A stretch of 64,000 nucleotides of DNA from PALSA-693 sp963729695 (GTDB lineage Bacteria; Actinomycetota; Acidimicrobiia; Acidimicrobiales; Palsa-688), in NCBI GenBank assembly GCA_963729695.1, contig CAVSOT010000007.1:868001-932000 (forward strand), read 5' to 3'. The position numbers were made by a program, and so were the translations under genes. Positions 1 to 7,902 of this stretch are shown one piece after another. The first letter of the stretch is position 1. The number at the start of each line of letters is the position of its first letter. Below the pieces are notes generated by a model, which was given only the letters and a program-made list of their open reading frames with translations, did no database searches and was not told where the DNA came from.

Positions 1-1705
1 CGGTCAGTTCCGCCAGGCGGAAAAGAGCGCCCGCGGCCACAGAGTTGGCCGACGGTACCGCTCCGTCCTGGGTGTCGATCGGTCTGGCGATAAGGCTTTC
101 GGCGTCGTCACCGGTTGTAAGGAAGGCGCCTGACTCGGGGTCGGTGAACAGGTCCAGCAAGGCGTTGGCGGCGGAGCTCGCCTCCTGTACCCACTGCGCC
201 CGACCCGTCGCCTCGTACAGCCGGGTGAACGCCTCGACGAGCCAGGCGTGGTCTGCGGCGTAGGCCAGGTGGCGGGCGCGACCGTCAACGGCTGGCGCGC
301 CGATCCCTGCCGCGCCAGGGTGGTGCGAATCCTGTATTGGCCCGGTTGCCGCCGCCTGCCAGCTGCGTAGCCACCTACCGTCAGCCGGGCGCCGCAGGGC
401 CTCGAGCAGGAAGGCTGCGATGCTCTCACCGGCTGCGACCCAATCAGGTCGGTCGAGAGCGGCGCCGGCCTCGGCGAGAGCGGCCACGGCCATGGCGTTC
501 CATTCGGTGAGCACTTTGTCGTCGAGGCCCGGGCGAACCCGAGACTCCCGGCGGGCGAAGAGCGCCTGCCGGCCCCGTTCCACCTCCGGAGGCCGAAACA
601 GCTGATCGTGAAGGGGACGGCGCAAGATGTTGCGACCTTCCCAGTTGCCCGCCTTGGTGGCGCCGTACCAGGCCACCGCATCCGGCCCGGCTACCTCCAG
701 CATCTCGCGCTCGTCCCAGACGTAGAACCGCCCCTCCTCCCCCTCGCTGTCGGCGTCCTCGGCCGAGGCCAGGGCTCCCGCCGGCAAGCGGATGGGAGGC
801 CGGAGAAGGTAGTCGAGGGTCTCGGTGACGACCTGCCGGTAGCGGTCCCAGCCCGTCAGCTGCCAGGCGTGGAGGTACACTCGGGCGAGCAGGGCATTGT
901 CGTAGAGCATCTTCTCGAAGTGGGGGACGAGCCACTGCCGGTCGGTGGAATACCGGGCGAAACCACCACCCAGGTGGTCGTAGATGCCTCCGGCGGCCAT
1001 GGCGTCGAGGGTCAGCGTGACCGCGTCCTTCACGTCGGCCCGTCGAGTGCGGACCGCCGCGACCAGGAGGAGCTCGAGCATGGTCGGCTGGGGGAACTTC
1101 GGGGCTCGACCAAACCCACCCCACTCCGGGTCTACCCGCGACACCAGGGCGTCCGCCGCGGCCTCGAGCGGCTCGCTGCCGTGGTTGCGGTGGTCGCTCC
1201 CATGCTCTCCCAGGTCGGGTAGGCCGGTACCTGACCGGACGGACTCGACCAGGTGGGCAGCCGCTTCGTCGATGTCGCCCCGCCGCTCCCGCCACAGTTG
1301 ACTGACCTGCCCGAGCAGCTCGACGAAGCGCCCTCTCGGGAAATACGTGCCGCCCAGGAACGGCCGGCCGTCGGGCATGAGGAACACGGTCATGGGCCAG
1401 CCGCCTCCGCCGGTCACCGCCTGGACCGCGGCCATATAGATGGCGTCGACGTCCGGCCGTTCCTCCCGGTCGACCTTGACGCAGACGAACCCGGCGTTCA
1501 TCACCGCCGCGGTGGCGGCATCCTCGAAGGACTCATGGGCCATCACGTGACACCAGTGGCAGGCGCTGTAGCCGATCGAGAGGAGAATGGGGACGTCCCG
1601 AAGCTTCGCCGCCGCGAAGGCGTCGGGTCCCCACGCATACCAGTCGACCGGGTTGGCCGCGTGCTGGCGCAGGTACGGGCTGGTCTCTTCGCCCAGTCGG
1701 TTCAT
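1..1705 (-). CDS. DUF255 / thioredoxin-domain protein (YyaL/SSP411-like), partial
   Basis: This gene begins at the ATG at 1705 and runs off the left edge, so about 568 codons of its N-terminal part are visible. The protein opens with MNRLGEETSPYLRQHA and NPVDWYAWG, followed by the SACHWCHVM motif of the DUF255 thioredoxin-like domain. Further on, the translation reads GGGFARYSTDRQWLVPHFEK and YDNALLARVY, typical of the helical six-hairpin glycosidase-like part of this family (usual length 650-700 aa). The family role is poorly defined; a redox or sugar-related function has been suggested. The catalytic-like CxxC pair is intact. Family assignment is firm and function is open. Confidence 0.9.
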   Translation of the reverse strand, partial: MNRLGEETSPYLRQHAANPVDWYAWGPDAFAAAKLRDVPILLSIGYSACHWCHVMAHESFEDAATAAVMNAGFVCVKVDREERPDVDAIYMAAVQAVTGGGGWPMTVFLMPDGRPFLGGTYFPRGRFVELLGQVSQLWRERRGDIDEAAAHLVESVRSGTGLPDLGEHGSDHRNHGSEPLEAAADALVSRVDPEWGGFGRAPKFPQPTMLELLLVAAVRTRRADVKDAVTLTLDAMAAGGIYDHLGGGFARYSTDRQWLVPHFEKMLYDNALLARVYLHAWQLTGWDRYRQVVTETLDYLLRPPIRLPAGALASAEDADSEGEEGRFYVWDEREMLEVAGPDAVAWYGATKAGNWEGRNILRRPLHDQLFRPPEVERGRQALFARRESRVRPGLDDKVLTEWNAMAVAALAEAGAALDRPDWVAAGESIAAFLLEALRRPADGRWLRSWQAAATGPIQDSHHPGAAGIGAPAVDGRARHLAYAADHAWLVEAFTRLYEATGRAQWVQEASSAANALLDLFTDPESGAFLTTGDDAESLIARPIDTQDGAVPSANSVAAGALFRLAELT

Positions 1706-1738
1706 GGCGCCAGGCTACGGCGGTCCTGTGGGGCGTCC

Positions 1739-2581
1739 TCACCCGGCCGTGGCGGAGAGGTGGGCCAACAGGGCCGGGGCGACCTCGACCGGGTAGGCGG
1801 ACGGTAGCCAGTGGGTGGCCTCGTCAATAGGAACGAATCGAAACGGCCCGACCACGTGTCGCCCGCAACGCTCCGCAGCCACCCTGGTGATGAATCGATC
1901 TCCCCGGCCCCAAAGGTAGAGGGTCGGGACGGTGACGGGCTCCGCTCGCTCGCCCCGTTGCAGCGGAAGGGCTCGGTACCAGTTGAGCGCGCCGACTATG
2001 GAGCTGGGAGTGGCTGCCCGGGCGGCATACCGCCGAGCGGATGGCTGGTCGAGACCCGATCGCTCGAGCCGGGCGGCGAGCCGGTCGACCCCGACGAGGC
2101 GAAAGATTGCTTCCGGCGCCCACGGCAGTTGGAAGAACAGCATGTACCACGATCGAACCAGCTGGGGGCCGCGGACGGTCGCGTCCAGCAGGGCCCGGCT
2201 GTGGGGCACGGAGAGCGCAGTGAGGCTGCGCACCCGGTCCGGCCGGCTGCCCGCCAGGTGCCACGCCACTGCGGCACCCCAGTCGTGACCCACCAGGTCG
2301 AAGCGGTCGGCGCTCGCGCCGGCGGCGTCGGCCAAGGCCAGGACGTCGCCGGCCAGGAGGTCGAGGGTGTAATTGCGCCTGCCATGAGGGCGGGCGCCAG
2401 GGGAGTAGCCCCGCTGGTCCGGCGATAACACCCGGTAGCCGGCGCCGAGCAAAGGGGTGAGCAACGGATCCCAACAGCGACGGTCTTCGGGGAACCCGTG
2501 GAGCAGGATCACCACCCGTCCGTCGGCTGGGCCGTGGTCGGACACGTCGAAAGTGAGCCCGTCGTGGGTGTAGGTCTCCAT
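1739..2581 (-). CDS. alpha/beta hydrolase, epoxide hydrolase-like
   Basis: A 280-aa soluble alpha/beta-hydrolase. The N-terminal part has the oxyanion motif LLHGFPE. The nucleophile elbow reads VGHDWGAAV, with Asp rather than Ser as expected for epoxide hydrolases and haloalkane dehalogenases. The acid lies in WGRGDRF and the catalytic His in DEATHWLP near the C-terminus. It lies 9 bp downstream of menE on the same strand, so the two may be co-transcribed. The substrate cannot be told from the sequence. Epoxide hydrolase is favoured over dehalogenase because of the HGFPE and GHDWG context. Confidence 0.85.
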   Translation of the reverse strand: METYTHDGLTFDVSDHGPADGRVVILLHGFPEDRRCWDPLLTPLLGAGYRVLSPDQRGYSPGARPHGRRNYTLDLLAGDVLALADAAGASADRFDLVGHDWGAAVAWHLAGSRPDRVRSLTALSVPHSRALLDATVRGPQLVRSWYMLFFQLPWAPEAIFRLVGVDRLAARLERSGLDQPSARRYAARAATPSSIVGALNWYRALPLQRGERAEPVTVPTLYLWGRGDRFITRVAAERCGRHVVGPFRFVPIDEATHWLPSAYPVEVAPALLAHLSATAG

Positions 2582-2590
2582 TGCCGGTGG

Positions 2591-3708
2591 CTACCGATCG
2601 GGGAGGAGATCGCGCCGAACCTTGCCGAGCGCCGTCTTGGGTAGGACTTTTACCAGCACGAGCCGGCGGGGGGCGGCGAAGGGGGCGACGTGCTCGGCGA
2701 CCACGGTTCGGAGCTCCGGGAGCGTCGGCGGTGACGACGACGCGGTCGGACGTACCCAGGCCACCACCTGTTGGCCCCACTCGGGATCGGGTCGGCCGGC
2801 CACCGCGACCTCGGCCACCCCGGGGTGGTGACGGAGGGCGGCTTCCACGACCGCGGGCCAGACGTTCTCCCCGCCGGTGATGATCATGTCCGCCATCCGA
2901 CCGAAGACCCGAAGGCGGCCGTCGGGTTCGATCTGGCCGGAGTCGCCCGTAGCAAACCATCCGTCTTGATCGAGGGCGGGGGTTCCGTCGCGGTAGCCCC
3001 GGAGCAGCATCGGGCCGCGAAGGCGGATCTCCTGGGTTTGCCGGTCGAGGGCCACGTCCACGCCTGCCAGCGGGATGCCGTCGTAGACCACCCCGCTGCC
3101 GGTCTCGGTCAGCCCGTAGGTCGTGACCACGTTCGGCTCCAGGTCCGCCGGCGGCGTCGATCCCCCGAGCACGACGGTGTGGAACCGGGCCGCGCCGACG
3201 CGTCGCAGCGTGGTGGTGACCAGCGACACGAAGACATCCTGGCCGGCGGCCGCAAGCACCGCGTCGATGTCGAAGCGGGGCAGGATGGTAACGGGGGTCC
3301 CCGTAAGGAGGGCCCGGGTCACCACGGACAATCCCCCGACGTGATTCAAGGGCAGGCAGCCCAACCATCGGTGCCGGTGGGGATCGACGCCCAGCCGGGC
3401 CGTAGTCGCTTGCGCCGAGGCAGCCACCGCGTCGTGACTGAGCACCACTCCTTTGGCTTCCCCCGTCGTGCCGCTGGTCGCGACCACCAACGCATCCCCC
3501 GGCTCGACCGGCACGCCTCCGGACCGGCGAGACGAGCCTGCCGCTGTGACCACCCGCCCGGTCGGAGCCGGTCCAGCACCCCCTCGCGAGCCCGACCCGA
3601 GAGGCGCTGATCAACCGGCGCGGCCGCATCGCCGCGGTCCCACACGGCCTGCAGGGCAGCCGCCCACTGGGGGCCGCCTGGCAGGTCGATTGCCACCAGA
3701 TCAGGCAC
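2591..3708 (-). CDS. menE: o-succinylbenzoate-CoA ligase MenE (one frame break)
   Basis: Acyl-CoA synthetase of the ANL superfamily, acting in menaquinone synthesis by activating o-succinylbenzoate with ATP and CoA. The AMP-binding signature VVATSGTTGEAKGVVLSHDA is complete, followed by the TYGLTETGSG and GWFATGDSGQI motifs and a C-terminal Lys in KTALGKVRRDL. The conserved N-terminus (VPDLVAIDLPGGPQW, then GDAAAPVDQRL) is in a different frame from the rest. The frames join near 3565-3575 if one base is missing from the coding strand there. I place the start at the GTG at 3708; the second-frame GTG at 3553 would remove about 50 conserved residues. The neighbours menA, menH and menD support the assignment. 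Confidence 0.83.
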
Positions 3709-3730
3709 GGCCGCTAGTTTCGCGGTTCCG

Positions 3731-4615
3731 ATGAGTCTCCCGGCCAATCAGCTCCCTCGTCACCCGTGGTTGGCCGGGGCCCGGCCCAGGACCCTGCCCG
3801 CATCCGCGGTTCCGGTCGCAGTCGGTACCGGCGTGGCGATCGCCGTCGGGAGCGCGATCTGGTGGCGGGCGGTGACCGCGCTGGTGGTGGCGGTGGCGAT
3901 GCAGGTCGGCACCAACTACGCCAACGACTACAGCGACGGAGTGCGAGGCACTGACACCAAGCGAGTCGGACCGGTGCGTCTCGTCGCGTCGGGGCTGGCC
4001 TCTCCGGGTGCGGTGAAGCGGGCGGCGATGCTCTCGTTCCTGATCGCGGCGGCGGGCGGCCTGGCGCTTGCCGCGGCCGCCGGCTGGTGGCTCATCCTGA
4101 TCGGGGCGGCGTGCATCGCGGCCGGCTGGTTCTATACCGGCGGCCCCCGTCCCTACGGGTATGCGGGTTTTGGCGAGCTGTTCGTGTTCGTGTTCTTCGG
4201 GTTGGTGGCCACCGCTGGCACGGCCTACGTCCAGATCGAACGCCTGACCGGCTTGGCGGTATTGGCGTCCGTCCCTGTCGGGCTGATGGCCGTGGCCCTC
4301 CTGCTCGTCAACAATCTCCGGGACATCCCGGGCGACACCCGGAGCGGCAAACGCACCCTGGCTGTACGGGTAGGGGCCCCGACCACCCGCCTGTTCTACG
4401 CCTCGGCGGTGCTCCTACCCTTCGTGCTCGCCGCGGTGACGGCGGTGGCCCGACCCTGGGCCCTTCTCAGCCTGGTGGCCTTACCGCTTGCTGTCTCACC
4501 CGTCCGGCGGGTCCTGGCCGGGCAGGAGGGGAGAGACCTGATCCCCGTGCTCGTCGCCACCGCCCGGGTGCAGTTGGTGTTCGGCGTCTTGCTGGCGGTG
4601 GGCATCGCCCTGTGA
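3731..4615 (+). CDS. menA: 1,4-dihydroxy-2-naphthoate polyprenyltransferase MenA
   Basis: Integral membrane prenyltransferase of the UbiA superfamily, 294 aa, which attaches the polyprenyl tail to dihydroxynaphthoate to form demethylmenaquinone. The first Asp-rich motif reads TNYANDYSDGVRGTD at about residues 58-72. The second lies in NLRDIPGDTRSGKRT at about 196-210. Eight to nine hydrophobic segments can be traced. It is divergent from menE, with only 22 bp between the proposed starts. Its last 120 bp overlap the 3' end of menH on the opposite strand. Length and both motifs are normal for MenA. Confidence 0.93.
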   Translation: MSLPANQLPRHPWLAGARPRTLPASAVPVAVGTGVAIAVGSAIWWRAVTALVVAVAMQVGTNYANDYSDGVRGTDTKRVGPVRLVASGLASPGAVKRAAMLSFLIAAAGGLALAAAAGWWLILIGAACIAAGWFYTGGPRPYGYAGFGELFVFVFFGLVATAGTAYVQIERLTGLAVLASVPVGLMAVALLLVNNLRDIPGDTRSGKRTLAVRVGAPTTRLFYASAVLLPFVLAAVTAVARPWALLSLVALPLAVSPVRRVLAGQEGRDLIPVLVATARVQLVFGVLLAVGIAL

Positions 4616-5362
4616 TCGATCCGCGAGGAACGGTTGCGCGGCCGCCAGGAAGGGGTCGGGCGCTTCGAGGTGGCAGGCGTGGCCGGCGTCGGGGATGACC
4701 GCCAGCGTCGCGTTGGGACCGATACTGCGGACCAGCCGTTGACCGTGGGCCACGTACGCCTGATCGCGTTCGCCCACCACCACCAGGACGGGAACCCGAA
4801 TGCGGTCGAGGGAGGTCCACAGTGGCTCCTGGGTGCCTGTCCCTGCCAGCCGGAGACTCGACGCCAGGCCGGGTTCCGTGTTCGCCAGGCGGTCCTCGAT
4901 CGCGGCCGCGGGTCGCGGCAGGGATGCGAACAGGGGCTGGGCCAGCCACCAGTCCACGAAGGCCGGTACTCCATCGGTCTCGATTCTGGAGGCCAGCGCC
5001 TCGTCCGAGGCCCGGCGACGGGTCCGATCAGCCGGGTCGTCCATGCCCCCGGTGGCGCTGACCAGCACCAGCCGGCGGACCAGGGCGGGATGGCGCAACG
5101 CCACGTGCAGAACGTACCGGCCCCCCATCGAGTAGCCGAGCCAGTCGGCCGGCTCATCGATCGTGTCGGCCATAAGGTCGGCGCCGCCGCACAGGTCGGT
5201 GGCCACGCCCGCCGACCGGCCATGACCGGGAGCGTCGACGGCAATGACGGCGTGCCCGGCGCCCAACGCCAGGCCTACCGGTCCCCACGACCGGGCCGAT
5301 TGGGTGAAGCCGTGGACCAGTACGAGCGGCTCCCCCTTTCCCCACCGTTCAACGTGCAGCAC
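4496..5362 (-). CDS. menH: MenH-like alpha/beta hydrolase (SHCHC synthase candidate)
   Basis: About 288 aa, starting at the GTG at 5362 just before LHVERWGKGEPLVLVHGFTQ. The fold motifs are VHGFTQSARSW (oxyanion), WLGYSMGGRY (nucleophile Ser), GERDQAYVAHG (acid) and DAGHACHLEAP (catalytic His). The LGYSMGGR elbow, the GFTQSARSW turn and the position between menA and menD fit 2-succinyl-6-hydroxy-2,4-cyclohexadiene-1-carboxylate synthase, the MenH step. The C-terminal 40 residues lie in a convergent 120-bp overlap with menA and look unconserved, so the true stop may be affected by an indel. A generic hydrolase cannot be excluded. Confidence 0.78.
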   Translation of the reverse strand: MLHVERWGKGEPLVLVHGFTQSARSWGPVGLALGAGHAVIAVDAPGHGRSAGVATDLCGGADLMADTIDEPADWLGYSMGGRYVLHVALRHPALVRRLVLVSATGGMDDPADRTRRRASDEALASRIETDGVPAFVDWWLAQPLFASLPRPAAAIEDRLANTEPGLASSLRLAGTGTQEPLWTSLDRIRVPVLVVVGERDQAYVAHGQRLVRSIGPNATLAVIPDAGHACHLEAPDPFLAAAQPFLADRSQGDAHRQQDAEHQLHPGGGDEHGDQVSPLLPGQDPPDG

Positions 5363-5376
5363 GGCACGATCCTGGC

Positions 5377-7131
5377 ATGACCGCTCCGCGCCCGCCTGAC
5401 GTGCAGGCCGCCTTCTGCATGGTGCTCGTGGACGAGTGGGTCCGGAGCGGCGTGACCGATGCCGTGGTCGCCCCCGGCTCTCGCTCCACACCGCTGGTGC
5501 TCGCCCTCGACGCCGATTCCCGTCTCCGGGTCCACGTGGTCTTCGACGAACGCACGGCCGGCTTTGCCGCCCTCGGGATCGGGCTCGCCACCGGGCGTCC
5601 TGCGGTGGTGGCCACGACGAGCGGCACCGCCGCGGTCGAGTTGCATCCCGCCGTGGTGGAGGCTTCGCACGCGGGGGTCCCGCTCATCGCCGTGACGGCC
5701 GATCGCCCGGCGGAGCTGCACCAGGTGGGAGCCCCGCAGACCGTCGAGCAGGAAGGCCTCTATGGCGCAGCCGTCCGCTGGTTCGTGTCGCCTGGCGTGC
5801 CCGACCTGGTGGCCTCGGGGAGCTGGCGGTCGTTGGCCGCCCGTTCAGCGGCGGTCGCGGCGGGCGGCGGAACTGCTGCCGGTCCTGGACCGGTGCATAT
5901 CAACCTGGCCTTTCGGGAGCCGCTGGTCGGGTCGCCGGCGGGCGTTCCCGTTCCCGCCGGTCGTGACGGCGGCCGCCCGTGGCACGAACAGGTCGGCGGC
6001 GCCGGTGGGCGATCCGGGCTGGGGTCGGTGGTGGCGCGGCTGATGGAGAACGCAGGTGGTCGAGGGTTGATCGTGGCTGGGGCCGGGGCCGGCGACCCGG
6101 CGAGTCTGGTAGCTGCCGCCCGGCGATTGGGCTGGCCGCTACTCGCTGAGCCCCGCTCCGGCTGCCGGATCCCGGCTCAGCCCGTTGTGGCGGCAGCCGA
6201 CGCCCTCCTGCGGGTGCCAGAGGTCGCCGAGTGGCTCCCTGAGGTGGTTGTTCGGGTCGGGGCTCCGTGGGCGTCCAAGGTGCTGGGCCAGTGGCTGGCC
6301 GCCCTCGGCCCTGAGGTGCCCCAGATCCTGGTCGACCCGTGGGGGCGTTGGGCCGATCCGGACCGGACGGTGGGAGATGTGGTGGCCGCCGACCCCACCG
6401 CTGTGGCCACGGCCGTGCTGGACGAGGCGAACGGACACGATGCCGCTGGTTCGGAATGGCTCGGTCGCTGGGTCGAGGCCGAGGCCGCAGCCCAGGCCGC
6501 TCTGGACCACGAGTTGCGCCCGTCCGGCCCTCTCGCCATGTCGGAGCCGGCGGTCGCCAGAGCGGTGGCCGCCCGACTCACGGACGACGGCGTGCTGCTC
6601 GCTTCGTCATCGATGCCGGTCCGCGACGTGGAGTGGTACAGCGCCCCCCGCTGTGGGTCGACGGTCCTTTCCAACCGGGGGGCGAATGGGATCGACGGCG
6701 TGGTGTCGACCGCGGTGGGAGCTGCTCTCGGCAGCCGCCGGCCAGTGGTGGGCCTGATTGGCGATCTGGCGTTCCTGTACGACGCGGCCGGCCTGCTCGC
6801 CGGCCGCTCCGAGGTGGCGGTGACGATGATCGTGGTCGACAACGATGGCGGGGGGATCTTCTCGTTCCTCTCTCAGGCGCAGCAGCTTCCATCCGCCCAG
6901 TTCGAGCGGTACTGGGGAACCCCGCACGGTCTCGACGTGGCCGCGGTGGCGTCCGCCTACGGGGCGGATGTTCGTCTCCTCGAGGGCCGGGACGACCTGG
7001 ACGGGCTTGTCGATGCAGCCGCAACCCCAGGGCTACGCGTCGGGGTCGTTCGCAGTGCCCGCCCGCACAACGTGGTGGTCCACGACCAGCTCCACCGGGC
7101 GGTGGCGGCCGCGGTGCGCGCCACCCTTTAA
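5377..7131 (+). CDS. menD: SEPHCHC synthase MenD
   Basis: 2-succinyl-5-enolpyruvyl-6-hydroxy-3-cyclohexene-1-carboxylate synthase, 584 aa, the thiamine-diphosphate enzyme that joins isochorismate and 2-oxoglutarate in menaquinone synthesis. The N-terminal PYR domain has VVAPGSRSTPLVLAL and the activating Glu in VVFDERTAGFAALG. The C-terminal PP domain has LSNRGANGIDG and the cofactor-binding GDLAFLYDAAGLL with VDNDGGGIFSFL. Length is normal. It is divergent from menH with about 14 bp between the starts. It is followed by a long repeat-filled intergenic region rather than another gene on its strand. Confidence 0.95.
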   Translation: MTAPRPPDVQAAFCMVLVDEWVRSGVTDAVVAPGSRSTPLVLALDADSRLRVHVVFDERTAGFAALGIGLATGRPAVVATTSGTAAVELHPAVVEASHAGVPLIAVTADRPAELHQVGAPQTVEQEGLYGAAVRWFVSPGVPDLVASGSWRSLAARSAAVAAGGGTAAGPGPVHINLAFREPLVGSPAGVPVPAGRDGGRPWHEQVGGAGGRSGLGSVVARLMENAGGRGLIVAGAGAGDPASLVAAARRLGWPLLAEPRSGCRIPAQPVVAAADALLRVPEVAEWLPEVVVRVGAPWASKVLGQWLAALGPEVPQILVDPWGRWADPDRTVGDVVAADPTAVATAVLDEANGHDAAGSEWLGRWVEAEAAAQAALDHELRPSGPLAMSEPAVARAVAARLTDDGVLLASSSMPVRDVEWYSAPRCGSTVLSNRGANGIDGVVSTAVGAALGSRRPVVGLIGDLAFLYDAAGLLAGRSEVAVTMIVVDNDGGGIFSFLSQAQQLPSAQFERYWGTPHGLDVAAVASAYGADVRLLEGRDDLDGLVDAAATPGLRVGVVRSARPHNVVVHDQLHRAVAAAVRATL

Positions 7132-7157
7132 GAACCCGGGGCGTGGTGGTGGCTGGG

Positions 7158-7206
7158 CGCTTGGCGCTTGGCGCTTGGCGCTTGGGGCTTGGGGCTTGGG
7201 GCTTGG
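7158..7206 (+). repeat. 7-bp tandem repeat, seven units
   Basis: Four units of CGCTTGG are followed by three of GGCTTGG, giving 49 bp without interruption. It sits 26 bp after the menD stop codon. The period is not a multiple of three and the region shows no coding signs. Such runs can slip in replication, so the unit number may vary between strains. Confidence 0.9.
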
Positions 7207-7260
7207 CAGCTCGGGGCTTGCCGTCACGGTGGCCGGGGATGGCCTGTCCGTCGCGACTTC

Positions 7261-7297
7261 TGGACATCTGTGCAGCCTCAGGCTGTATGGATGTCCA
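7261..7297 (+). repeat. nested inverted repeat (hairpin)
   Basis: Outer arms TGGACATC (7261-7268) and GATGTCCA (7290-7297) enclose 4-base spacers and inner arms CAGCCT (7273-7278) and AGGCTG (7280-7285) around a single base. The result is a symmetric two-tier hairpin. A diverged relative of its right half (CTCAGGCTGTA, then GGAYRTCCATYTGTG) recurs at 7486-7516, so it behaves as a small repeated element. Confidence 0.75.
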
Positions 7298-7485
7298 TTT
7301 GTGAGGGCCAGGCGCGCGGAGATGGGCGCGCCGGTTGCCGGCTGGGAGGCGTGGCGGCCTGGCGGCGCCCACTCGGCGGCCTGCCGGCGCTCCGTTACCG
7401 GCTGTCCGGGCCGGTCGGCCACCGCCTTTGAGCCTTCGCGAACGCCCGGACTCCCATTTCCCTTCGAGTTCTGAAACCACAGGCT

Positions 7486-7516
7486 CAGGCTGTACGGACA
7501 TCCATCTGTGGAGACG
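7486..7516 (+). repeat. second, diverged copy of the 7261-7297 element
   Basis: It matches the right half of the 7261-7297 element (GCTCAGGCTGTA followed by CGGACATCCATCTGTG) with a few transitions. It is framed by its own short arms, CCACAG on the left and CTGTGG on the right. Confidence 0.6.
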
Positions 7517-7577
7517 TCGGCGAGTCGAGGGGATCCGGGTCGGGCGCAGATTCGTGCGGGGCGACGGCGGCGGAAAA

Positions 7578-7680
7578 CACAAACGTGACACGCGTCAATG
7601 CACGAGGGGCCACCCGTGTCACGTTCTTTGTCATATAGAGCAACAACGTGACACGAGTGGCGATGACGACGGAGACGCGT
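7578..7680 (+). repeat. dispersed palindromic repeat, copy A
   Basis: The core is an 11-bp inverted repeat, CGTGTCACGTT (7615-7625) and AACGTGACACG (7645-7655), separated by 19 bases. A further half-site AAACGTGACACG starts 34 bases before the first arm, and a conserved ACGACGGAGACGCGT tail follows. Copy B at 28219-28321 has the same arms, the same 19-base spacer and the same 34-base half-site spacing. Both copies lie in long intergenic gaps. Function is unknown; a REP-like element, a multi-site operator or a small mobile relic are options. Confidence 0.8.
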
Positions 7681-7705
7681 GGCGCGTTGTTGCAGTGGAG
7701 GAGAC

Positions 7706-7783
7706 GGCGGGCACCGACAGCGGCGCCCTGCTCCAGGGAAGAGGCGGCGGGCAGCGACAGCGGCCCCTGCTCCAGGAGAGAGA
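7706..7783 (+). repeat. direct duplication of about 36-41 bp
   Basis: Two adjacent near-copies start at about 7706 and 7747. Each reads GGCGGGCA, then CGACAGCGGC, then CCTGCTCCAGG, with a few substitutions. No gene is associated. Confidence 0.6.
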
Positions 7784-7831
7784 CGGCGACGTCGGTCGTG
7801 TCGGCCGGGGAGCGCACAGTCGGCGGCCTCA

Positions 7832-7902
7832 TGGCTGGGTGGGGGCCAGTTCCGCCTTCGGCCGGCTCGTGGCTGGGTGGGGGCCAGTTCTGCCTACGGC
7901 CG
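7832..7902 (+). repeat. 33-bp direct repeat, two copies
   Basis: Copies at 7832-7864 and 7870-7902 both read TGGCTGGGTGGGGGCCAGTT followed by YCGCCTTCGGCCG or a close variant, at a 38-bp period. The second copy reaches the 3' end of menF, whose stop codon is at 7894-7896. Confidence 0.8.

Larger units (their letters stand above)
7132..7893. other. 762-bp intergenic repeat mosaic between menD and menF
   Basis: No convincing gene is seen here. The stretch is built from several different repeats, listed separately: a 7-bp tandem run (7158-7206), a nested hairpin (7261-7297) with a diverged second copy (7486-7516), one copy of a dispersed palindromic element (7578-7680), a roughly 41-bp duplication (7706-7783) and a 33-bp direct repeat (7832-7902). 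All apparent reading frames across it are low-complexity and unconserved. Confidence 0.7.

Noticed and set aside
444..1295. Long minus-strand ORF inside the DUF255 gene
   Set aside because: Arg/Pro/Gly-rich shadow frame; the true gene is in another minus-strand frame carrying CHWCHVM.
7485..7832. Minus-strand ORF across the dispersed repeat with a similar translation to one at 28.2 kb
   Set aside because: The similarity follows from the DNA repeat itself, and the surrounding translation is low-complexity; no ribosome-binding site or conserved family.
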